NCBI GenBank assembly: GCA_015234465.1
Contig: JADGNA010000006.1
Location: 1-64,000, forward strand
Source of the DNA: Salinibacterium sp.
Lineage (GTDB): Bacteria; Actinomycetota; Actinomycetes; Actinomycetales; Microbacteriaceae
Length of the DNA: 64,000 nucleotides
Reading direction: 5' to 3'
The notes under the pieces are model-generated. The model saw nothing but the letters and a program-made list of their open reading frames with translations, ran no database searches and was not told the origin of the DNA. Position numbers and translations under genes: made by a program. Shown here piece after piece: positions 54,854-64,000 of this stretch (within the stretch, counting starts at the first letter, position 1; the number at the start of each line of letters is the position of its first letter).

Positions 54854-55594
54854 TTAAAGGCCGGACTCGTCGGTGCGAACGAGGATGGCTTCGGAGTCAG
54901 GACACATGATGACGTCGTCCGGAGCCGCCGCCCTGATGCGCGCCATGTCGCTCTCCGTGAGGCGCACTCCGCTCGCGGACGACACTCCGCCACGAAGGTG
55001 CGATGCTCCTGCTCCATAGCGCTCACGCTGGCGCTCGTAGAGCGCGAGGAGTTCATCCGGGATCGTCGCGGCGATCTCCGCGCGGTTCGCCTGGGCATGC
55101 TTACGCTCGTTCTCAATGGAGGAAAGGGCGATGTCGCGCTCCTCCTCGACCGTGCGGATCTCCTCGAGCACCGCATCCCGCTGACGCTTGCTCTCCTCGG
55201 CCTGCACCTCAAGACCCTCGAGCCGCTCCATCACCCCGAGCTGGATCTCCTCAAGGTCGTCGCGCCGCCGACGCAGCGATTCGATCTCGTGTTCGAGACC
55301 GGCCACATCCTTCGCCGAAGAGGAACCGGCGATGCGCTCCGCGTCGCGCGCCATGCGGGCCTCGACGACGGCAACATCGGACTCGACCCTTCCCAGTTCC
55401 AGGCGCGCGTCCTCGACTGCGCCCATATCGGCAAGGAGCTGTTGGCGCAGGCGCTCCGACTCGACCGTCAGTTCCGCGAGCCGCGCCAGCTGAGGGATCG
55501 TCTTCGTCTGGTGCGCGAGCTGCTGCAGGCGCATGTCGCTGGCCTGCAGCGACAGCAGCGCAGCCTGGGATTCGGGTGTCGCCTTGAGCGCCAT
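54854..55594 (-). CDS. Coiled-coil protein of the C4 zinc-ribbon (DUF164) family, ribbon degenerate
   Basis: 246 residues, mostly a long antiparallel coiled coil (heptad-rich from about residue 25 to 170), then RERYGAGASHL and a small C-terminal domain. In the family this last part is a four-Cys zinc ribbon (CxxC...CxxC). Here the first pair reads RGGVSS and the second MCPDSEA, leaving one cysteine, so zinc binding is unlikely. It follows the Nif3 gene by 32 bp and precedes rnpB, an order common in actinobacteria. Function unknown. Confidence 0.85.
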   Translation of the reverse strand: MALKATPESQAALLSLQASDMRLQQLAHQTKTIPQLARLAELTVESERLRQQLLADMGAVEDARLELGRVESDVAVVEARMARDAERIAGSSSAKDVAGLEHEIESLRRRRDDLEEIQLGVMERLEGLEVQAEESKRQRDAVLEEIRTVEEERDIALSSIENERKHAQANRAEIAATIPDELLALYERQRERYGAGASHLRGGVSSASGVRLTESDMARIRAAAPDDVIMCPDSEAILVRTDESGL

Positions 55595-55626
55595 AGTCAC
55601 ACTTTCTGTAGAGAGGTGGGTCGTGC

Positions 55627-56445
55627 TCACTGCACGATGCAGAAGTCCCAGGGGTCCGTGCGCAGTTCGCTGACGGTGACCGTCACGCCGGGAAGGACGT
55701 CGCGCAGCTGCTCGGCCGCGGTGTCGAGCCAGAGCCACTCCGACGCCCAGTGGGAGACATCGATGAGCGCAGGGCCGCGCCCGAGACGCAGTGCCTCGCG
55801 CGCTTCGGACGCCGGGTGGTGTCGCAGGTCCGAGGTGATGTACACATCCGCATCCGTCACCGAGGGATGCCCGAGAAGTGAGTCTCCCGCGCCCGCACAG
55901 AGCGCCACGCGAGACACGGCGCGTTCATAGTCACCCGCGACGCGGATGCCGGAGGCAGTGGCGGGCAGGATGTCACCGAGGCTGCGGGCGAGGCGCCCGA
56001 GGGTCGTGGGCTGCGGCAGCCGGCCCGTGCGGCCGAGACCACGGGACGCGATTGCTCCGGGGACGATCGGCGCCAGGTCTTCGAGCCCCAGCCGCGAGGC
56101 CAGGGCGGCCGAGGTGCCGGATTCTACGACGTCCGCGTTAGTGTGGGCGGCAATCAACGCGCAACCACCACGGATGAGCCTCGCCACGACCGCGCCCTTG
56201 TAGCGGTCCTCTGCCACCGACGTGACGCCCCTGAGCAGGAGCGGGTGATGCACGAGGAGCAGGTCGGCTTCGGCGGCAACCGCCTCCTCCGCCGTATCGA
56301 GCACGGCGTCAACGGCGAGGTGGATCCGCTCGACCCTGGCCCCGGGATCACCCGCGAGGAGCCCCACCGCGTCCCATGACTCGGCGCCCGCTGCGGGCCA
56401 CAGGGTCTCGACCGCGTGGCTCACCTGATCGACAGAAACTGGCAT
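55627..56445 (-). CDS. Nif3-like dinuclear metal protein
   Basis: 272-residue member of the NIF3/YbgI family, which forms hexameric rings with a two-metal site. Metal-ligand motifs are LLVHHPLLLRG, IAAHTNADV, and the late DVSHWASEW. VGLLAGDPGARVERIHLAVDA is the typical beginning. Some relatives are linked to GTP cyclohydrolase activity but the true function is unsettled. Confidence 0.92.
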   Translation of the reverse strand: MPVSVDQVSHAVETLWPAAGAESWDAVGLLAGDPGARVERIHLAVDAVLDTAEEAVAAEADLLLVHHPLLLRGVTSVAEDRYKGAVVARLIRGGCALIAAHTNADVVESGTSAALASRLGLEDLAPIVPGAIASRGLGRTGRLPQPTTLGRLARSLGDILPATASGIRVAGDYERAVSRVALCAGAGDSLLGHPSVTDADVYITSDLRHHPASEAREALRLGRGPALIDVSHWASEWLWLDTAAEQLRDVLPGVTVTVSELRTDPWDFCIVQ

Positions 56446-56473
56446 CCGGTAATTCTATCGAGGAGAGCGCCGG

Positions 56474-59400
56474 TCAACGGCTCGCGCGCTCCTGTGCACG
56501 GATGCGAGGGACGCCAGCGACGAGGGGCGCGAGCAGGCCGAGCACAAGCGCGATGATGACGCCCAAGTCGCTCGCCGCCAGAGCGCTCTCTGGCGTGACA
56601 CCGAGGAGCGGCCAGAGGTATCCCTGCCAGTCGAGCCCGGAGACGGCGGCCGAGGTGAAGCCGAACCCGATCACCGAGGCCAGCAGCAGCATCCCAAGAT
56701 TGACCCAGTTGACGTCACCGTAGGTGCTACGCCGACGCGTGAGCGCCGCGCCGTCGAAGCGCTCGTTGCGGATCATGAGGTCGCAGGCGAAGATCCCGGC
56801 CCAGGCGGCGACGGGCACGGCAAGCGTGGTCACGGCGTCGACAAGGAGGTCCCGGATGTCGCTGCCCGCCGCGACAAGCGCGAGGCCGGCGGCCGCCGTG
56901 GCCGCAGCGATGACAAGCGTGCTCGCGCTCCGCGGCAGCGTCACACCCGCGGCCTGCAGCGAGAACCCGCCGGAGTACACCGTGAGCACGAGCGAACAGA
57001 TGAGGCCGAGGGAGAGCGCAGCCAGCAGCGGCATGAGTGCCCAGGCCGGCAGCACAGAAGCGAGAGTGCCGAGCGGCTCAGAGGCAAGCCCGTCGAGCTG
57101 GCCGCCTGATGCCGCAAGCAGCACGCCGTAGCCGACGAGCAGGAGGGCAGGAATCGCTGCGCCGGCCATCGTGAACGCGATGGATGCTGCGCCCGAGCCA
57201 CCGGGGCGCTGGTACCGCGCGACCTCAGAGCCCGCGTTCGCCCAGGCAAGGCCGAGCACGCTGAAGACGAGAACGGAGCCCGTGATGACCTGCGCCCACG
57301 ACCCGTCGCCCACGAGGAGGGCGGCGCCGATGTCGATGCTCGACGCGGTCAGGGCCGTCACGCCGACGATGAGCACCGCGCTGATGAGCCCCAGCACGAG
57401 TGCGAAGCGCACGAGCAGCGCATATCCGAAGAGGGCAACCAGGGTCGCGATCACGAAGGCGGTGCCGAGCGCGGCCCACCCGACCCACGCGGGTGCAGAG
57501 GCGCCGCTCGCGAGACGCGCCGTCTCCTGGGCAGCGACGGCGATCACCCAAAGGATGGCACCACCCCAGAAGACGCGGGTGATCACGGCGAGCAGCGCAG
57601 GCGCAAGGTTGCCCACGACGCCGAATGCGGCCCGGGACACGACCATGGTGGGCTGGCCGCTCCACTTGCCCGCGAGGGTCGCGAGGCCGAGCGGGAGGAG
57701 TGAGAGGGCGACACCGGCCAGGACGGCGACGAGCGCCTGCCGCACGCTCAGGCCAAGGCCGAAGACGACGGCGCCGACCCCGATGCTTGCGATGGAGGAG
57801 TTGACGGCGAACCACTGCCAGAACATCCGAGTCGCGCGCCCCGCACGATACTCCAGGAGCGTCGGCTCGCCGTTGTTGGCTTCGAGCGAGAACGCTCGCT
57901 GACGCACGACCGCCTCGTCGGCGAGCACTGGAGCATCGTCGTGAGGTGCCTGCGCAGGTTGTGGCAGGCCGCTCGCGAGCGGGATGGATGCTGGTTCCGC
58001 GAGTGCCGTGGGCGCCGCTTCCGGGCTCAGGATGCTCACCCAGTCGGTCTCATCGACGTGCTGCGAATCGGCGAACTCGTCGTCGAGCAGTCGACCCTCG
58101 CCAGTCGACGGCAGTTCCATCGACTCGCCCAGGGCATCCGCGACATCCGGAGGCATGGTTTCGGGCCCGCTGTCGGCAAAGGGGTCATAGGGGGCGGTGG
58201 GAACGTCGGCGCCGGGAGGATCGAAGGTCGGCTCCTGCATGGGGGGCGACGCGGGCTCGTCTGTGAGGAACGGGATCGTGAACCGGGCGGCGAAACGCTC
58301 TCGTGCGCTCTCGATTGCGCTGAGCGCCTCGTCCGTGCCGATCGCGCGGAGTGACCGCTCCCACGTCTCGAACTCCCGAGCATCCTCGTCCCGAAGCTGC
58401 ATCTGCACCTCGAGCTCGGCAAGCGCCCCTGCCACACCGATGTTCGCCGTTGTGCGATTCAGGACCGAAGCGAGGGCGTCATCGTCAAGGGAGCGCAGGC
58501 GGGGCGGCTCAGGCAGCTGGGAGCCGGGGGGCGGCACGGCCATGCTCCCCGGGCTTGGCGGAGGGGCTGCTTCCAGGAGCGACCCGAACGAGCGGCCCGC
58601 ACCGCCCCCACCTGCCGGACCCGGCGCGGGCGGCGCCGGCGGCTCCACGAGCGGCGGCGGCATGAAGTACTCCGGCTCGGAGGGGCGCTCAGGCGCGAAC
58701 GACGTCGCGTCGATGGGCGCGGGAGCCTCCGTCTCCGTCTCCGGAGCCGGCGCCGGCTCCGGCTTCGGAAACGGCTCCGCGTCCCTGTCGAGCACAGGCT
58801 CGGGATCGGGTGCGGAGGGATCGATGGCCGAGGGGAACGGGTACAGCGCGAGGTCGCGCCACTCCCCCTGGCTCGGCTCATACTGCGGAGGCATTGACAC
58901 GCGCGGGGACTCCGGGCCGTCGAACTCGCCGCTTGGGGGAACGGATGGGAGGAACGCGTCGCCGGGGGCTGGCGGCTCGGCAACCGCCGGTGCCCCGGCA
59001 ACCGCCGGTGCCCCGGCAACCGCTGGTGCCTCAGCAACCACCGGCTCAGCGACGACGGGCTCGGCAGTGAAGCCCCAATTCTCGGTGCCAGATTCCGCGA
59101 TGCCAGATTCCGCGGTGCCAGATTCCGCGATGCCACTCGCGTCCTCGGCGGGCTCAGCGAGGACCCTCGGTTCTTCCACGAACTCCACGATGATCGGTGA
59201 CTCCTCCGCGAGCAACGGCACCCCGAGGGCGGACTCCGGGGCGAGTACCGGCGCATCGACTGCGGCCGCGTCATCAACGAACGCTGGGACAGCCGCAACT
59301 GGGAACGCCTCCGGCGCGGCGAATGGAAGGTACTCCGCATCCGCAGAGACACCCTGCGCGAGATCGACTCGAGCCTCGGGCTGTGAGTCGTCCATCAGCG

Positions 59401-59611
59401 CAGCAAAGAGGTCGTCCGCGGAATACGACGCGGTGCGGGCACCGGCGTTGACGATCGGTATCGACGAGGTAACGGCGGCGACCTCCGCGGCGAGGGCGTC
59501 GGCCAGGGCATCGTCATCGTGACGGTCGAACTGCGACGACGAGTCATCCGCGTGTCGCCACGTCGCACGCCGACGAATCGGCTCTGCGTCGGGGCTTCGG
59601 GCGTCATCCAT
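56474..59611 (-). CDS. NCS1-like permease with a very long cytoplasmic N-terminal region
   Basis: 1045 residues. The C-terminal 430 or so form about 12 hydrophobic helices resembling nucleobase:cation symporter-1 (cytosine/purine permease) proteins, with FWQWFAVNSSIASIGVGA at the first helix and QPTMVVSRAAFG in the third. The first 600 residues are acidic, Pro/Ala/Glu-rich and low-complexity, with tandem repeats and one ordered-looking segment (RLRSLDDDALASVLNRTTAN onward, about residues 375-465). NCS1 proteins are normally 420-550 aa. ATG 59611 is preferred to TTG 59617. The substrate is unknown. Confidence 0.8.
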   Translation of the reverse strand: MDDARSPDAEPIRRRATWRHADDSSSQFDRHDDDALADALAAEVAAVTSSIPIVNAGARTASYSADDLFAALMDDSQPEARVDLAQGVSADAEYLPFAAPEAFPVAAVPAFVDDAAAVDAPVLAPESALGVPLLAEESPIIVEFVEEPRVLAEPAEDASGIAESGTAESGIAESGTENWGFTAEPVVAEPVVAEAPAVAGAPAVAGAPAVAEPPAPGDAFLPSVPPSGEFDGPESPRVSMPPQYEPSQGEWRDLALYPFPSAIDPSAPDPEPVLDRDAEPFPKPEPAPAPETETEAPAPIDATSFAPERPSEPEYFMPPPLVEPPAPPAPGPAGGGGAGRSFGSLLEAAPPPSPGSMAVPPPGSQLPEPPRLRSLDDDALASVLNRTTANIGVAGALAELEVQMQLRDEDAREFETWERSLRAIGTDEALSAIESARERFAARFTIPFLTDEPASPPMQEPTFDPPGADVPTAPYDPFADSGPETMPPDVADALGESMELPSTGEGRLLDDEFADSQHVDETDWVSILSPEAAPTALAEPASIPLASGLPQPAQAPHDDAPVLADEAVVRQRAFSLEANNGEPTLLEYRAGRATRMFWQWFAVNSSIASIGVGAVVFGLGLSVRQALVAVLAGVALSLLPLGLATLAGKWSGQPTMVVSRAAFGVVGNLAPALLAVITRVFWGGAILWVIAVAAQETARLASGASAPAWVGWAALGTAFVIATLVALFGYALLVRFALVLGLISAVLIVGVTALTASSIDIGAALLVGDGSWAQVITGSVLVFSVLGLAWANAGSEVARYQRPGGSGAASIAFTMAGAAIPALLLVGYGVLLAASGGQLDGLASEPLGTLASVLPAWALMPLLAALSLGLICSLVLTVYSGGFSLQAAGVTLPRSASTLVIAAATAAAGLALVAAGSDIRDLLVDAVTTLAVPVAAWAGIFACDLMIRNERFDGAALTRRRSTYGDVNWVNLGMLLLASVIGFGFTSAAVSGLDWQGYLWPLLGVTPESALAASDLGVIIALVLGLLAPLVAGVPRIRAQERASR
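58980..59033. repeat. Tandem 18-bp repeat coding for Ala-Gly/Pro units
   Basis: Three copies of GCAACCGCCGGTGCCCCG, the third with a few changes, inside the permease's N-terminal region. They encode repeated GAPAVA units. Probably made by slippage; copy number may vary among strains. Confidence 0.85.
59084..59128. repeat. Tandem 15-bp repeat coding for ESGIA/ESGTA units
   Basis: Three copies of G(G/A)TGCCAGATTCCGC plus a partial fourth, within the same N-terminal region. The unit is less GC-rich than its surroundings and keeps the reading frame, giving alternating ESGTA and ESGIA. Confidence 0.85.
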
Positions 59612-59672
59612 GGCCAAATACTAGCCATACGGATGCGCATTCGAAGAAGACTCAGGCGCACGCGGTGTGATG

Positions 59673-59745
59673 TGGGCCCTGCCGGGATCGAACCGACGAC
59701 ATCCACGGTGTAAACGTGGCGCTCTACCAGCTGAGCTAAAGGCCC
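59673..59745 (-). tRNA. tRNA-Val (anticodon TAC)
   Basis: 73 nt. Acceptor arms GGGCCTT and AGGGCCC (one G-U) pair, followed by discriminator A. The D-arm is AGCTCAGCTGGTAGAGC. The anticodon stem CCACG/CGTGG holds the loop TTTACAC, giving TAC (Val). The T-arm is CGTCGGTTCGATCCCGGC-type. CCA is not encoded. Confidence 0.96.
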
Positions 59746-59796
59746 TCACGCCCCTGAGGGACGCGCTCCATAGTACAGGGCCATGACCGCCACGCC

Positions 59797-60258
59797 TCAG
59801 CTGACGGCGGCGATGGCCTCACGATAGGCGGCGAGGTCGCGCGCCTCGCCCGGGGCGTTGACGAACTTGGCGGCGATCACGCCATCGCGGCCAATCACGA
59901 AGGTCGCCCGCGTGGCGATGCCCGGCCCGTCGAGGAACACGCCGTACTTCTGCGCAACCTCTCCGTGGGGCCAGAAATCGCCGAGAAGCGTGAAGCTGTA
60001 GCCCTCCCGCTCCGCGAACTCGCGCAGTGTCGCCTTGTTGTTGACGGAAATCGCCACGAGTTCGACTCCCGCGTCGTCGAACATGGCCAGGTTGTCTCGC
60101 AACTCGCAGAGCTCGCCCGTGCAGATACCGGTGAACGCGAGGGGGAAGAAGACGAGCGCGACCGGCTTCGACTCGAGCAGCCTGCTGAGTTCGATCGTCT
60201 GTCCGAACTGGTCCGCGAGGGAGAATTCGGGGGCCTTCTCGCCGATCTCTGCAGTCAT
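59797..60258 (-). CDS. Peroxiredoxin (AhpE-like)
   Basis: 153-residue thiol peroxidase. PLAFTGICTGELCELRDN holds the peroxidatic Cys in the TxxC setting, with another Cys three residues later; EIGEKAPEFSLADQFGQ and WPHGEVAQKYGVF are AhpE-like. It reduces hydroperoxides in the cytoplasm. ATG 60258 is chosen (AAGG nearby); ATG 60267 is also possible. Confidence 0.92.
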   Translation of the reverse strand: MTAEIGEKAPEFSLADQFGQTIELSRLLESKPVALVFFPLAFTGICTGELCELRDNLAMFDDAGVELVAISVNNKATLREFAEREGYSFTLLGDFWPHGEVAQKYGVFLDGPGIATRATFVIGRDGVIAAKFVNAPGEARDLAAYREAIAAVS

Positions 60259-60444
60259 CGATGCCATCCTTGCTTTGGTGCTGATTGGTGGGCGGATGCT
60301 CGAAACAGTATCGATCGCTGTTGGAATCATCCAAACCGGCGGCCATGTCTGTAACTAGGATGGTGAAGCCCGCCCAACGTCGAGTCGAGACCCGGCCGCA
60401 CGATGCGCGGGACCACAGTCCGCAGAGCTAAGTGAGGCAAGACC

Positions 60445-63171
<2,727 letters not shown>

Positions 63172-63186
63172 GTGATCCGGTAACCG

Positions 63187-64000
63187 ATGGCCGCACCCCG
63201 CACAAAGGCGCAGACGCTCGCCTGGCTCAAGACCATGTCAGGCGAGCTCGCGACAGCGACCCTCAAGCGACTCGAAGACACCCTCCCCTGGTACGGAGAC
63301 ATGCCTCCCGGGCGCCGCTCCGCCGTGGGGATGGTCGCGCAGAACGGCATCACGTCGTTCATCCACTGGTACGACGACCCCACGTCGACGCCGTGGATCG
63401 CGGCCGACGTCTTCGGTGCCGCTCCTCGGGAACTGCTGCGTTCGGTCAGCCTCACGCAGACCCTGCAGCTCATCAAGGTGACCGTCGAGGTCGTCGAGGA
63501 GCGCATCAAGGGTCGCGATGAATCACTCGCCGAGGCGATCCTCCTCTACTCGCGAGAAATCGCGTTCGCGGCGGCGGATGTCTACGCAAGGGCAGCCGAG
63601 GCTCGCGGCCTGTGGGACGCGCGCCTCGAGGCGCTCGTCGTCGACTCGATCCTCAGCGGCGAGTATGACGACGAGCTCCCGAGCCGCATCGCGGCACTCG
63701 GCTGGCACGGTCACGGAGAGGTGTCGGTGCTCGTCGGCACCGCCCCCAAGATGCTCGATGTCGACATGCTTCGTCGCACGGCGCGGCATCTGGACGCCGA
63801 CGTGCTCATCGGTGTGCAGGGAAGCCGGCTCGTGCTCGTCATCGGCCGCGCGACGCCGTCCTCCGAGGAGCCGGAGGAAGCGGCATCCGAGAACCGGATC
63901 TCCTTCCTCGACATCGCTCGCGCCCTCGAGCCAGGCTTCGGCGAGGGCTACCTCATCCTCGGCCACGAGGTGCCGTCGCTGGTCGAGGCGTCGCGGAGTG
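63187..64000 (+). CDS. PucR-family regulator, FasR-like (5' part)
   Basis: The first 271 residues of a protein cut by the window end. TKAQTLAWLKTMSGELATATLKRLEDTLPWYGDMPPGRRSAVG and LLYSREIAFAAADVYARAAEARGLWDARLEALVVDSIL fit PucR-type regulators, whose C-terminal HTH would lie beyond 64000. The gene is 15 bp after aceE. In Streptomyces a regulator of this type (FasR) lies upstream of the fatty acid synthase genes fabD-fabH-acpP-fabF, so those genes may follow. Confidence 0.82.
   Translation, partial: MAAPRTKAQTLAWLKTMSGELATATLKRLEDTLPWYGDMPPGRRSAVGMVAQNGITSFIHWYDDPTSTPWIAADVFGAAPRELLRSVSLTQTLQLIKVTVEVVEERIKGRDESLAEAILLYSREIAFAAADVYARAAEARGLWDARLEALVVDSILSGEYDDELPSRIAALGWHGHGEVSVLVGTAPKMLDVDMLRRTARHLDADVLIGVQGSRLVLVIGRATPSSEEPEEAASENRISFLDIARALEPGFGEGYLILGHEVPSLVEASRS

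Noticed and set aside
54560-55930. 456-residue open frame on the plus strand crossing rnpB
   Set aside because: It runs through RNase P RNA and antisense to the coiled-coil gene; the RNA features are unambiguous.
58980-59128. Possible CRISPR-like repeats
   Set aside because: The units are contiguous, 15 and 18 bp long, in frame and without spacers, so they are coding repeats.

Overview
This window is a continuous piece of a high-GC actinobacterial chromosome. Nearly every stretch is coding, genes overlap by 1-8 bp, and GTG/TTG starts are common. Actinobacteria-restricted families (SepH, DUF3000, DUF3093, DUF3159, DUF3710, DUF4191, DUF4193, DUF7455), homodimeric AceE, GlnE, polyphosphate glucokinase and GlnR-type boxes point to Actinomycetia. 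Gene content and the peptidoglycan genes fit Micrococcales, probably Microbacteriaceae; that family assignment is inference. No phage, transposon, plasmid or CRISPR is visible, and no gap over 300 bp lacks a gene or RNA.

Layout. 0-2.4 kb: a truncated Amt-like protein and the ammonium transporter amt with a GlnR-like box. 2.4-11.4 kb: zapE, a sulfurtransferase-SufE pair, an alpha/beta hydrolase, DUF3000, RNase D and a two-gene beta-oxidation operon. 11.5-18.4 kb: dxs, acnA, and a dut-DUF3710-DUF3159 operon. 18.5-26.7 kb: DUF3093, DUF4193, sepH, an alkaline-phosphatase-superfamily protein, convergent parC and parE, and a small zinc-finger protein. 26.7-32.3 kb: an operon in order of transcription sigA, murT, gatD, alrB, alrA. 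32.4-42.6 kb: MFS transporter, PAC2 protein, pepA, lpdA, sucB, a pseudokinase, DUF4191, RDD protein. 42.6-52.5 kb: glnA1 with a four-site GlnR-like box, glnE, glnA2, nadE, panB, gdhA. 52.5-60.3 kb: small protein, map-ppgK, rnpB RNA, zinc-ribbon-like protein, Nif3, a very long NCS1-like permease, tRNA-Val, peroxiredoxin. 60.4-64 kb: aceE and the start of a PucR/FasR-like regulator.

The most interesting part is 26.7-31 kb. The two adjacent alanine-racemase paralogues have lost opposite halves of the catalytic machinery: AlrA keeps the PLP lysine but lacks the catalytic tyrosine of GYxDG, whereas AlrB keeps GYGDG and the GRVxMD loop but has serine in place of the lysine. Alr active sites are shared between subunits, so an AlrA-AlrB heterodimer could rebuild one complete site. 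Just upstream, GatD lacks the glutaminase Cys and His, and MurT has no cysteine at all, so it lacks the usual zinc ribbon. The D-Glu amidation complex therefore appears repurposed. In type B peptidoglycan, known from Microbacteriaceae, the D-Glu alpha-carboxyl carries the interpeptide bridge instead of an amide and the bridge often contains a D-diamino acid. The operon is thus a candidate for a bridge-amino-acid ligase plus heterodimeric racemase. This is a hypothesis from residue losses and gene order.

Metabolically, amt, glnA1, glnE, glnA2 and gdhA make a nitrogen-assimilation neighbourhood, and lpdA, sucB and aceE supply 2-oxoacid dehydrogenase subunits. The remaining genes are mainly housekeeping functions for DNA topology, septation, transcription, cofactors and RNA processing.
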